Of a stretch of DNA of 64,000 nt, positions 53,383-61,805 are shown piece after piece. Positions within the stretch are counted from its first letter, which is position 1. Each line of letters begins with the position of its first letter. Origin of the DNA: Mesorhizobium sp. L-2-11 (GTDB taxonomy: Bacteria; Pseudomonadota; Alphaproteobacteria; Rhizobiales; Rhizobiaceae); assembly GCF_016756595.1 (NCBI RefSeq), contig NZ_AP023259.1:124001-188000 (forward strand), read 5' to 3'. Made by a program: the position numbers and the translations under genes. The notes below the pieces were generated by a model. It searched no databases, was not told where the DNA came from, and was given only the letters and a program-made list of their open reading frames with translations.

Positions 53383-54842
53383 GGCGGATTCAAGCGGTCG
53401 TCGCAACACCTAAACGAAGGAGGTTGCGATGGGCATCCAAAAGCGACGATCACACCGTTCTGGACGAGCGCCGTTGCCGTCACCGGGACGTCCGCCAGTG
53501 GCGGAGAGATCTGAACTCCAGCGATTCTGGTTGGGGATCGCGCAAGGAATGACAAGCGAAGATGCTGCGCTGGCTGCTGGTATGTCGCAGCCTGTTGGAA
53601 CCAGATTGTTCCGACAGGCGGGTGGCATGGCACCAGCGATGTTCAGATCTTCGAGCAAGCCGCCGTCCGGGCGGTACCTCTCGTTTGTGGAACGTGAGGA
53701 GATCGCACTACTTCGCGTTCAAGGCCTTTCGAGACGCGAGATCGGTCGCCAACTTGGCCGATCCGCCTCAACCATCTCCCGCGAGCTACGACGCAATGCC
53801 GCGACGCGCAGCGGTGGCCTGGAGTATCGTGCATCGACAGCCCAATGGCATGCCGAGCGATCGGCCCGTCGACCCAAACCGACCAAGCTTGCGCTCAACA
53901 CGACCTTGCGCACTTATGTTGAGCAGAGACTGGCCGGCGTCGTCATGACTCCGAGCGGCGCTCCCGTTCCGGGTCCCGCCGTTTCGTGGAAGGGCCGCCG
54001 GCATGGCCCGCGAAAGAATCGGCGGTGGGCCACGGCCTGGAGCCCGGAACAGATTGCCCGACGCTTGCCGATCGACTTCCCGGACGACGAGACGATGCGC
54101 ATCAGCCACGAAGCCATCTATCAGGCCCTTTTTGTTCAGGGCCGGGGAGCGCTACGCCGCGAACTGTCGGCCTGCTTGAGAACGGGGCGCGTGTTGCGGG
54201 TCCCCAGGGCGCGCGTACGCGGGCGAGGCAAGAGCTTTGTCTCGCCGGAGATCATGATCAGTCAACGCCCCGCCGAAGCGGTCGATCGCGCGGTGCCGGG
54301 TCACTGGGAGGGAGACCTCATCCTTGGTCTTGGCAGCTCGGCGATCGGCACGCTGGTTGAGCGTACGACGCGCTTCACGATGTTGCTGCATCTTCCCCGA
54401 CTTGCGGGGCATGGCGAAGCTCCGCGCATGAAGAATGGCCCTGCTCTCGCGGGACACGGAGCTGAAGCCGTGCGTGACGCGATTACGCGCACCATCATCA
54501 CCTTGCCCGAAGAGTTGCGGCGTTCGCTGACCTGGGATCAGGGAGCCGAAATGGCTCAGCATGATCGTCTCAAGATCGACGCGGGTGTCCAAGTCTACTT
54601 CTGCGATCCGCAAAGCCCATGGCAGCGTGGCACCAACGAGAACACCAATGGACTGCTGCGTCAGTACTTCCCGAAAGGCACCGACCTGAGCGTCCACAGC
54701 GCCGACGAGATCGCCGCCGTGGCCGTGGCCCTCAATGCCCGACCGAGAAAAACTCTGGGATGGAAAACACCCGCAGAAGCGCTTGACGAGTTGCTGTCGC
54801 GAGTGAACACAATCGGTGTTGCGACGACCGCTTGAATCCGCC
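53383..54842 (+). mobile_element. IS30-family insertion sequence, copy B (1460 bp, intact)
   Basis: Perfect 28-bp inverted repeats begin GGCGGATTCAAGCGGTCGTC at both ends. The target CTG is duplicated (53380-53382, 54843-54845). It lies inside IS3 copy 2, so it arrived later. Copy A (30511-33274) has the same ends but is split. Confidence 0.96.
53429..54835 (+). CDS. IS30-family transposase (468 aa, intact)
   Basis: ATG 53429 follows GAAGGAGG. HTH_38 region at about 84-120 ([20 protein letters not shown]). DDE core: Asp296 in [10 protein letters not shown], Asp370 in TWDQGAEM, Glu404 in [10 protein letters not shown]. It is longer than IS30 itself (383 residues), as in the larger alphaproteobacterial members. 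The frame ends 7 bp before the right end of the IS. It could act in trans on copy A. Confidence 0.95.
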   Translation: MGIQKRRSHRSGRAPLPSPGRPPVAERSELQRFWLGIAQGMTSEDAALAAGMSQPVGTRLFRQAGGMAPAMFRSSSKPPSGRYLSFVEREEIALLRVQGLSRREIGRQLGRSASTISRELRRNAATRSGGLEYRASTAQWHAERSARRPKPTKLALNTTLRTYVEQRLAGVVMTPSGAPVPGPAVSWKGRRHGPRKNRRWATAWSPEQIARRLPIDFPDDETMRISHEAIYQALFVQGRGALRRELSACLRTGRVLRVPRARVRGRGKSFVSPEIMISQRPAEAVDRAVPGHWEGDLILGLGSSAIGTLVERTTRFTMLLHLPRLAGHGEAPRMKNGPALAGHGAEAVRDAITRTIITLPEELRRSLTWDQGAEMAQHDRLKIDAGVQVYFCDPQSPWQRGTNENTNGLLRQYFPKGTDLSVHSADEIAAVAVALNARPRKTLGWKTPAEALDELLSRVNTIGVATTA

Positions 54843-55447
54843 CTGGCTGCCTCTATCGCTGTGATGGATGAGCCCGCCTCCCTGCACGGGCCGCCGATCA
54901 TGGAGAGCCTGTTCCAGAGCGTCCAGAACGAAGCTGGCATGCGCCGTCCGGCTCACCCGCCAGCCGACGATCCGGCGAGCATAGGTGTCGATGACAAAGG
55001 CGACATAGACGAAGCCCGTCCAGGTCGCGACGTAGGTGAAGTCGGAGACCCACAGCATGTTCGGCGCCGGGGCATGGAACTGGCGATTGACGTGATCGAG
55101 AGGGCATGGTGCCGCCTTGTCGCTCACCGTGGTGCGGATCGGCTTGCCGCGGATGATGCCTTCGAGGCCCATGGCCTTCATCAGGCGGGCAACCGTGCAG
55201 CGGGCGACATCGAAGCCCTCGCGCTGCAACTGCCGCCAGACCTTGCGAACGCCGTAGACGCGGAAGTTCGCCTCGAACACGCGTCGGACCTCATCCTTCA
55301 AAGCCTCATCCCGCTTCGCCCGAGCCGACAGCCGGGAGGGATCGATGCGCTTGGCGACATGGTCGTGGTAGGTCGACGGGGCGATCGGCAGCACCTTGCA
55401 GATCGGCTCGACCCCATGCGCCTCGCGGTGATCGTCAATGAATGCGA

Positions 55448-55777
55448 TCATGGCTTGAACCGGCGGTCGAGCTCCGCCTGGGCAAAATACGCGGAAGCCT
55501 TGCGAAGGATCTCGTTGGCCTGGCGAAGCTCGCGGTTCTCGCGTTCCAAAGCCTTGAGTTTCGTCGCCACATCCGTAGGCACACCGGCTCGCACGCCACT
55601 GTCGCGCTCGGCCTTCTTCACCCACTCATGCAGCGTCTGCGCCGTGCAGCCGATCTTGGCGGCGATCGACGACACCGCCGCCCACCGCGAGGCATGCTCG
55701 CCTTCGTGATCCAGAACCAGCCGCACCGCACGGGCTCGGACCTCGGGAGAGAACTTGTTGGTCGTCTTGCTTGTCAT
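55448..55777 (-). CDS. IS3-family transposase OrfA, copy 2
   Basis: The encoded 109-residue protein is identical to the OrfA at 1763-2092 ([20 protein letters not shown] to [13 protein letters not shown]). It is intact, but its OrfB partner is interrupted. Between 55831 and 56010 I see no gene. Confidence 0.93.
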   Translation of the reverse strand: MTSKTTNKFSPEVRARAVRLVLDHEGEHASRWAAVSSIAAKIGCTAQTLHEWVKKAERDSGVRAGVPTDVATKLKALERENRELRQANEILRKASAYFAQAELDRRFKP

Positions 55778-56010
55778 GGCTCCACCTTCTCAGGAGTTGG
55801 AGCCTCCGATCAACCCGGCGCGGTTCAGCTCGCTTGCCGGGAGCCGGTTGCTTGCGAGGAATGCGCGACGCTCAGTCAAGCACCGAATGCCGGAAGCCTT
55901 CGCCCTTCAGACTGTCTCGATAGATGGTGTTACGGCGAACGAAGGAGATGCCGATATCGCACTTCTTGCTTGAACGTCGGCGCAGTATCAACGATGGATT
56001 TCAGGACGGC

Positions 56011-56694
56011 CTATTCGAGCCCCAGCTTTCGCTTGAGTTCGGCATTCTCCTTGCGCAGACGCTCGGCCAGCAATCTCTTCAGCCGCTCGTTTTCTTCCTC
56101 AAGCGCAAGCAAATCCTTCAGGTCGTTGCCCTCCTCTGCTGGCCTGACGGCCCTCTTCCATTGATAAAAAGTCTGCTCGGAAATGCCGGCCTTCCGCGTG
56201 GCGCTCTTGATGCTTTCCCCAGCTTTGATCGACTTCTCGATAAGGCCAAGTTTTTGCGCTCGTTCCGTTGTGGAATGAACCTTGCGCGGCGACCGCATTG
56301 CGGGAACATTGGCACTGGGGACTGCAGCCTCGGACGTGGCCTTTCGCGCGATTTGCTTTGCTTGCGCTTTCGGCTTCCTGGGCCTCGAAGATTTCTTCGT
56401 CACTTGAGCCGTGTCCCCCGTGTCAGCAGCATCGGCGGGAAGCTGCATTGATTCAACGTCCTTTAGATCGGCCATAGTATGCTCCGCTCGCTTCATTTTT
56501 CGATCTTCAGCATCAATGGCCGTCACATCGGAGTCAATACGCCGAAGCTTCGGCAGTTCCACAGCGCCGACTTCTTTCGTCATGTCGGCGGCAATAGAGC
56601 CCAGATCAAGATCGCCCCAGATCGAACGGTTCTGCCTGGATCTACCCCGCTTTTGCTTGATCTCAATAGTGAACGGTCGCGCCTGCCGCTTCAT
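56011..56694 (-). CDS. SyrB-like regulatory protein (227 aa)
   Basis: The start is at ATG 56694 with AAGGAAGGA upstream; the longer frame to 56892 lacks support. The N-terminal RQARPFTIEIKQKRGRSRQN, a charged low-complexity middle with lysine-rich runs (SRPRKPKAQAKQIARK), and a C-terminal helix-turn-helix-like segment (IKSATRKAGISEQTFYQWKR) before a zipper-like helix (LEEENERLKRLLAERL) match the SyrB family of rhizobia, first known as a symbiotic regulator in Sinorhizobium. It may bind DNA or act as a nucleoid-type protein. A short N-terminal duplicate lies at 42554. Confidence 0.75.
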   Translation of the reverse strand: MKRQARPFTIEIKQKRGRSRQNRSIWGDLDLGSIAADMTKEVGAVELPKLRRIDSDVTAIDAEDRKMKRAEHTMADLKDVESMQLPADAADTGDTAQVTKKSSRPRKPKAQAKQIARKATSEAAVPSANVPAMRSPRKVHSTTERAQKLGLIEKSIKAGESIKSATRKAGISEQTFYQWKRAVRPAEEGNDLKDLLALEEENERLKRLLAERLRKENAELKRKLGLE

Positions 56695-56888
56695 AATATT
56701 CCTTCCTTGATGAGGAACGACTTGCATGACAAGTCGCTGTATCGCCGGCGGGCGCGTGTGTCGCCCGGCGTCGTGTTTAAGGGGCGGAGCTTTATCGATG
56801 CTGTTGCCGGCTAGCAACCGGCGATAGTTCACGGCATCACCTGACCCGATCGGAGACAGGCTGAGGTAAGCCGTGATGAACGGCTTCG

Positions 56889-57272
56889 TCACGACATGCT
56901 CCGTGTTTTTACGCCAGCGGTGTCGGATCCTGCGACTGTGTCCGTGCGATGGCGCTCGTCGAACAAGGCATCGAATTCAGCCTTGCCCCGCGCGCGTGAC
57001 TGTCGAGCGGCTTCGGGAAGGTTTCGGGTGGGAATATCGACGAGCCGCTCCGCCGCCGCTTCGGTCGATGCGAGATTGAGATAGCGGTGCAGGTTCGCGG
57101 CAAGACGCGTGTTCGTCCGCGATCGGCGCAATATCGCGGTGGCGACCTCGTCTCCATCATAATTCTCGAAGCAGTTGTCAAACGCGCGGGTTGGTCTGCG
57201 CCCATACGCGATGACCTTGGCCGCATAAGCGACGCGGCCGCGGAAATTTTCCGGATCGTTAAGACGCGACAT
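56889..57272 (-). CDS. hypothetical protein of the backbone (127 aa)
   Basis: ATG 57272 follows AAGGAGAGATACC. The 127-residue soluble protein (PENFRGRVAYAAKVIAYGRR, then AFDNCFENYDGDEVATAIL and TRLAANLHRYLNLASTEAAA) is helical, without signal or membrane segments. Genes of this kind sit between DUF1419 and SyrB-like genes in related elements. I do not know its function. It ends about 195 bp before the SyrB-like start. Confidence 0.65.
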   Translation of the reverse strand: MSRLNDPENFRGRVAYAAKVIAYGRRPTRAFDNCFENYDGDEVATAILRRSRTNTRLAANLHRYLNLASTEAAAERLVDIPTRNLPEAARQSRARGKAEFDALFDERHRTDTVAGSDTAGVKTRSMS

Positions 57273-57311
57273 CTCGGTATCTCTCCTTGGGAGTCGGGCT
57301 TTGTTCTGTGG

Positions 57312-57920
57312 TCAGGAACGCGACTTTCGACGCATCTGCGAAACTGCCAGAAGTTCTTCGATCTCCGCGTCGGACAGATCTTCAAGAGGCTTGGGGATGG
57401 GTCTCGGCCCGCCGGTGTCGATTAAAACAGTGCGTCTGCCGTGCTGATCGGCCGCAAAGGCGTCGGGATTTCTATCGCCCCCGATCTCCTTGAATTCGGC
57501 AGGCATGGTGTTCCAGATCGCCTCGAGCTTCTCCGCACGCGTCATGCTGTCGCTGGCACCCGTCTCATAGGCGATGATGGCCGCCCGCATTGCATCCGGG
57601 CTGCGCCTGTTTGCGAGGTTGCAGAAGCCGTGAAACCAGCGTTCGCGGCCCCGGATCCTGATCGCGAAGAAGACGCTGGTGACATACCCGGCCTTGTATT
57701 CGGACAGGCCGAACATGCCGGTGCGCATGAACAGCGGCGGCAACAGGTCAAGCATGAAATGATAGGTCGAACCCTGTAGTTCGAACCACTCGCCGTCATA
57801 GGGCGCGCCCGACAGAGGATCGTTCCCTGGGGTATCGCGATGCCTGTCAAACAGTTGAAACATCTGTTCTTGGGTGGCGACACCCTCGAAGACTTTGCGG
57901 AAAGGCGGATGATCGGACAT
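57312..57920 (-). CDS. DUF1419 family protein (202 aa)
   Basis: The start is placed at ATG 57920 (MSDHPPFRKVFEGVATQEQM). The frame continues to 57980 without conserved sequence. FDRHRDTPGNDPLSGAPYDG, then STYHFMLDLLPPLFMRTGMF and MSEYKAGYVTSVFFAIR-like segments, are typical of DUF1419, a family confined to alphaproteobacterial mobile elements, with unknown function. It lies between the ParB-like gene and the 127-residue gene on the - strand. Confidence 0.82.
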   Translation of the reverse strand: MSDHPPFRKVFEGVATQEQMFQLFDRHRDTPGNDPLSGAPYDGEWFELQGSTYHFMLDLLPPLFMRTGMFGLSEYKAGYVTSVFFAIRIRGRERWFHGFCNLANRRSPDAMRAAIIAYETGASDSMTRAEKLEAIWNTMPAEFKEIGGDRNPDAFAADQHGRRTVLIDTGGPRPIPKPLEDLSDAEIEELLAVSQMRRKSRS

Positions 57921-58072
57921 GGCTTGTTTCCCGATGAGCCGAACCGGCCACATGCGCGACATGGCGCGGCAGCTCGGCAATCGGCGAATTGAAGGGATTG
58001 GCGAGATGGCGCCGCCCCGGGATGGGCGAACGACCGTCAGGCAGCGCGCAATAGCGATGCGCAGAAACGAAA

Positions 58073-58096
58073 GGGCCCGGCATGACCGCCGGGCCC
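58073..58096 (-). terminator. terminator after the ParB-like gene
   Basis: GGGCCCGGC and GCCGGGCCC (perfect 9-bp stem, 6-base loop), followed on the - strand by TTTCGTTT, 22 bp after the ParB-like stop. Nearly the same stem is found at 52994-53017. Confidence 0.8.
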
Positions 58097-58118
58097 CTGT
58101 GCGGAATGGCCGTGCCGA

Positions 58119-60248
58119 CTACTCGGCGGCCTGGAGATGATCGCCCTCGCCGCCGTTTTCGGCAGAGGGCTCATCGGAAGAGGACTGCGCGCCACTGTCG
58201 GGAAATGCCGGGAGAATGTTCGCAGTCTCCGGGTCGGATCCTGCCAGTGCATTACCGTCGGTCAGTGGCTCGACGCTCTGCGACAGGCCGTCATCGGAAC
58301 GACGCAATGGCTCGGGCAGCCAGTTCGACCCCTCGAGGAGGCGAGCGGCCTCGCGGGCCATGCCGTCCTTCTTCATGTGGTCGATCAGTTGCGCGGGTTG
58401 CGCGCCACGGGCTTCACGAACGGCCTGCAGGATCCGCGCCTTGGTCAGATGTCCGAGGAACTCGACCGTCGGCGTCCAGCCGGCAACGACCATGTCGAAG
58501 CCGAGCGCGCCGGCAAGCAGGTCGGCATGCGCGAGCGCCCGTGGCCGCCTGTTCCAGGGCTCGACCACGGCGTTCAGGGACAGTGAGACGCAATGCGCGA
58601 ACAGCGCCTTGCGGCTTGCTTCATCGAGATCCAGAAGGAAGGTCCAAAGTTCCGCTTCATCCTCAGGAAGATCACGGTCAAAACCTTCGTGGCGCTCAGT
58701 GATCTCCTTCGCCCACGACGTTTCGGCCAGTCCGTCGACCTGGCTGAAGCTGCCGCTCTTCAGGCTGATCTCCAGACACGAGGCGGCAGCGAAGCGATAG
58801 AACACCTGCAGCACGAGGGCATGGAGGGCGGCGACGAAGGCTATATCGGCATCACCGGCCAGCGCATTGCGCATCGCCAACGTCCGTTGGGCGGTCAGGT
58901 CGAGGACAATCCGGTCCGGCAGCGGCTTGACGCCGTCATCCTCAGCCTCCACGCCGGCATCACCCTCTCCCGGTCTGACGTCGACAGCGACCTTGTCGAC
59001 GTCACCGACACCGGATGTGGCATCACCGGTGTCCGTTTCAGCGCTGCCGTCATCTTCCGCTCGAGGCTCGTCCTCGGGGCGCACAAAGCCCGCTTCGACC
59101 TGAAGCTGGCCGTCCGCGCCAAGCGTGACGAACACGCCAGCGATGGCCTTTTGCTCGGGATCGTAGCTGTGTGGACGATCGTCGAATGCATCCAGTTCGG
59201 CTCCGAGCTGGTCGAGTTTGCTTTCAACCTGCTCATCGGCTTCATCGGCCTCGGCATAATCCGCATCGAGTTTTTTATATTCGGCTTTCAACGCATCGTA
59301 GCGTTGGATCTCCTCTGCGCTCAGCTCCTCGGCTTCGGCATAGACTCGTCGCATGCCGGACGTATGGCCGTATGGAAAGCTGATCGCCGTCTCCACCCAC
59401 TTCCAGCCTTCGGTCCTGATCGCCTCCGCGTCGACCTTCAGCTTTTCGAAGACCAGTTGTTCGAGAAGTGCCGCATCCTGGAACCAGCCACCGGAATCCT
59501 GCTCGAACAAATCGCGCAGGATGATGCCGCCAGCTGCCTCGTAGGCCTCCGCCCCGACATAAACGGCCCGGCGATCGTCGGCCCTCACGGTGGTCTCCGT
59601 CAGCAGTCGCCTTATGTAATAGGGCTCCTGCATATGCGAGGTGGAGACACGCTCCCACACCTGTTCCTGGCGCGCATGATCGTCTGAGATCGAGAACGCC
59701 ATGATTTGGTCCAGCCGGATCTCATCTTTTTCATAGAGATCGAGCAGTTTTGGCGACAGCGATGCGAGCCGCAGGCGCTGCTTCACCATCGCCGCTGATA
59801 CGAAGAAGCGGGCGGCGATTTCCTCGACGTCGAGGCCTTGGTCGCTAAGCGTTTTGAATGCTCGGAACTGATCAAGCGGATGGAGGTCGGCTCTCCGCAA
59901 GTTTTCGGCAAGCGAGTCCTCTTCGGCCGAGGTCTCCTGCACGCGATTGACGATGCACGGGATTGGCTCGTTCTTCGCCAGCCGCTTCTGCTTGATGAGG
60001 ATGCCGAGAGCCAGATAGCGCCGGCCACCGGCCGGCACCTCGAAGTCGCCGGTCTCTTCACCGTTTTCGTCGAGCACGGCACGGACATTCAGGCTTTGCA
60101 GGAGCCTGCGCCGCCCAATATCCTCGGCAAGCTGCTCGATGGACACGCCGTCCTTCACCCGCCGGACATTCTTCTGCGACAGCACCAGTTTGTCGTAGGG
60201 AATGTTTTCCGCGGCGTTCATTGCGATCTTCTGAATGGTCCTTGCCAT
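58119..60248 (-). CDS. ParB/Spo0J-like nuclease-type protein (709 aa)
   Basis: The start is placed at ATG 60248 behind GGAGAACCTGACC, giving 709 residues. An N-terminal ParB/Srx domain (about 12-110) has LVLSQKNVRRVKDGVSIEQL, the GGRRYLAL box and AEEDSLAENLRRADLHPLDQ. A ParB helix-turn-helix (about 130-200) follows, with EEIAARFFVSAAMVKQRLRL. A long C-terminal region with an acidic middle (about 400-480) is unlike chromosomal ParB (~300 residues). Such large ParB-like proteins are standard on rhizobial integrative elements, with a role in maintenance or regulation that is not established; no parA is seen beside it. Confidence 0.9.
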   Translation of the reverse strand: MARTIQKIAMNAAENIPYDKLVLSQKNVRRVKDGVSIEQLAEDIGRRRLLQSLNVRAVLDENGEETGDFEVPAGGRRYLALGILIKQKRLAKNEPIPCIVNRVQETSAEEDSLAENLRRADLHPLDQFRAFKTLSDQGLDVEEIAARFFVSAAMVKQRLRLASLSPKLLDLYEKDEIRLDQIMAFSISDDHARQEQVWERVSTSHMQEPYYIRRLLTETTVRADDRRAVYVGAEAYEAAGGIILRDLFEQDSGGWFQDAALLEQLVFEKLKVDAEAIRTEGWKWVETAISFPYGHTSGMRRVYAEAEELSAEEIQRYDALKAEYKKLDADYAEADEADEQVESKLDQLGAELDAFDDRPHSYDPEQKAIAGVFVTLGADGQLQVEAGFVRPEDEPRAEDDGSAETDTGDATSGVGDVDKVAVDVRPGEGDAGVEAEDDGVKPLPDRIVLDLTAQRTLAMRNALAGDADIAFVAALHALVLQVFYRFAAASCLEISLKSGSFSQVDGLAETSWAKEITERHEGFDRDLPEDEAELWTFLLDLDEASRKALFAHCVSLSLNAVVEPWNRRPRALAHADLLAGALGFDMVVAGWTPTVEFLGHLTKARILQAVREARGAQPAQLIDHMKKDGMAREAARLLEGSNWLPEPLRRSDDGLSQSVEPLTDGNALAGSDPETANILPAFPDSGAQSSSDEPSAENGGEGDHLQAAE

Positions 60249-60979
60249 GGTCAGGTTCTCCATGACGGGCGGCCCGGGGCCACTCCCCGCACCTCCAAAG
60301 CCCGTCAGAAAACCTCCCCTCCCCCCTTTACCTCTGCGGGCCGCCTCACCAGCGCCCGGCAACGATGCACCGACGGCCAGCCCTGCATCTCCCCGTCATC
60401 GCACAAGCTTTTCCGTGTGCAACCTGTTGGCCTGCAGATCCTGCACGTCGTGGTCGTGACTCTGGACACGATGTTGTTTCTGGCCCTAGCGACACATGTA
60501 TAAATTGACCGTACGTCATGATACGCGAAGACTGTATCGAGGTCGGAATTGAGAGTGCAATTCTTTGTCGAGCAGGTTCGCCCGGCCGGTAATGGTGCAA
60601 GTTGGCCGGCTTGACCGTGAGCGCGTCAGCACAGTGCGACGCACGAACATTCCACTCGCAAATTTGGGGTGAAGAGGGACCCTCACCGTTCTTGCATAGC
60701 TGCACTGCACAAAATGTGTTTGCGCATCGCACAACTTTTAGCCATTAAGCCTACAGCTGATGCACGCGATGGTCTCCTCCCATTCCATCGTATCAGCTGT
60801 TCCCCTCTGAAGGTTTTGACCTTCACACCTAAAGGGCCTCGGTTTTCCGATGGCCCTATTTTTTTGGCGGTCGAAACGTCGTTGATTGTCTTCGTCACTG
60901 TGTGGAAGGCGGCGCGACCGCCGCTTCAGCCATTAGGCCTTGGGGTCATTTCTGCCGGGCTCAATCCACCCCTCCCGAC
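60249..60979. other. upstream region of the ParB-like gene, no gene seen (~730 bp)
   Basis: This gap probably contains the - strand promoter of the ParB-like gene. On the + strand there are two adjacent hairpins: GAAGGT-TTTG-ACCTTC (60809-60824) and AGGGCC/GGCCCT with a T-run (60833-60865). A frame at 60669-61013 has no conserved segment. No repeat array or obvious replication origin was recognised. Confidence 0.4.
60833..60865 (+). terminator. factor-independent terminator, + strand
   Basis: AGGGCC (60833-60838) and GGCCCT (60852-60857) with a 13-base loop, followed by ATTTTTTT. A well-formed terminator without an identified + strand gene before it, so an unrecognised small RNA or gene may lie upstream. 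Confidence 0.6.
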
Positions 60980-61064
60980 AATAGTCTGTAAGCGCGTAGG
61001 CGTCCCCACGTAGCGTGCAGGCGGTTGATCGCTCATTTTCAGCATGAATCATGCGGAGAATCCT

Positions 61065-61388
61065 ATGAGCGACAGTATGAGCCATCATCGAACATTCGAG
61101 ATTTTGACGGCGGAGCCTGTGCCGTCCCGACGCAAGCCGCGCTCGGCGGTTGCGCGTTCCGAGGGGCTGGACCCCTCGCAGCTCTATGCGTGGCGCCGCA
61201 AGGCGCTTTCGTCGGGCATGGTTGCGCCACTGACGGAGGGAGCGAGCAAGCCGGCGAAGTTCACGCGCTTTGAAGCGGTGGGCAGCGACACGGTGGAAAT
61301 CGTCATTGGCGACGCAGTGGTGCGCGCCGGCGGCGATGTCGATCCCGATCGCCTGGCGAGGATCATCCGCGCGGTTCGTAAGGCATGA
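61065..61388 (+). CDS. tnpA: IS66 TnpA, internally shortened
   Basis: The start at ATG 61065 has GGAGA upstream. The frame reads FEILTAEPVPSRRKPRS followed at once by AVARSEGLDPSQLYAWRRKA. In normal IS66 TnpA about 25 residues (the WS-x-EEKA-x-IVAE first helix of the HTH) lie between these two segments. The deletion keeps the frame but removes half of the DNA-binding fold, so the protein may be inactive. It overlaps tnpB by four bases. Confidence 0.8.
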   Translation: MSDSMSHHRTFEILTAEPVPSRRKPRSAVARSEGLDPSQLYAWRRKALSSGMVAPLTEGASKPAKFTRFEAVGSDTVEIVIGDAVVRAGGDVDPDRLARIIRAVRKA

Positions 61389-61729
61389 TCGCTTCCGGTG
61401 TGGTGGTTTACGTGTCGTGCCAGCCGGTCGACTTCCGCAAGGGCGCGGCATCTTTGATGGCGCTGGTCAGGGATGGCGGCCTGGACCCATTCTCGGGGGC
61501 ACTTCACGTATTCCGTTCGAAGCGTGCGGACCGGGTTCGCATCGTGTGGTGGGACGGCAGCGGGGTTTGTCTTTATTCGAAGACTCTGGAAGATCACAGC
61601 TTCTGCTGGCCGGGGATATCGGCCGCGCGCATGCGTCTCGACCACGCCCAGTTGATGGCGCTTCTGGCCGGACTGGACTGGAAAAAGATTCGTCCGGCCA
61701 GGGTCAGGCGGCCGTTATCGACGGGCTGA
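61385..61729 (+). CDS. tnpB: IS66 TnpB (Orf2)
   Basis: 114 residues: VVVYVSCQPVDFRKGAASLM, then LDPFSGALHVFRSKRADRVR, VRIVWWDGSGVCLYSKTLED and FCWPG. This is the conserved IS66 Orf2 helper protein needed for transposition; its exact biochemical role is unknown. Its ATG overlaps the tnpA stop as ATGA, so translation is coupled. Confidence 0.95.
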   Translation: MIASGVVVYVSCQPVDFRKGAASLMALVRDGGLDPFSGALHVFRSKRADRVRIVWWDGSGVCLYSKTLEDHSFCWPGISAARMRLDHAQLMALLAGLDWKKIRPARVRRPLSTG

Positions 61730-61805
61730 AACCGGCCTGCGGCAAGATGAATCATGCGGCTGGAACGGTTGGGAAAGCGGCTGTTTTTGTGCTCTGTTGC
61801 TTGCC

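Larger units (their letters stand above)
53083..55451 (-). pseudogene. IS3 OrfB, copy 2, interrupted by IS30
   Basis: The start (ATG 55451, overlapping the orfA stop) and the first two thirds run to HHSDRGSQ at about 54846. The C-terminal part ([20 protein letters not shown] to the stop at 53083) follows beyond the IS30. The catalytic Asp residues are separated from the Glu, so this copy encodes no working enzyme. Confidence 0.92.
53044..55827 (-). mobile_element. IS3-family insertion sequence, copy 2, carrying IS30
   Basis: Same ends as copy 1 in opposite orientation: TGAACCGCCCCGGGTTTTCC at 53044, and the left end closing at 55827. The target GCT is duplicated at 53041-53043 and 55828-55830. 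Without the IS30 and its 3-bp duplication the length is 1321 bp, as in copy 1. Confidence 0.95.

Noticed and set aside
53253..53633. Chimeric frames crossing the IS3/IS30 junctions (also 54152-54940 and 54732-55625)
   Set aside because: They join parts of two insertion elements across junctions fixed by target duplications, so they are artefacts of insertion and not genes.
58593..59687. 364-codon + strand frame inside the ParB-like gene
   Set aside because: Antisense to a gene with ParB motifs; its composition is that of a shadow frame.
60669..61013. 114-codon + strand frame before IS66
   Set aside because: It crosses the IS66 left end and contains a terminator hairpin, so it is not a coherent gene.
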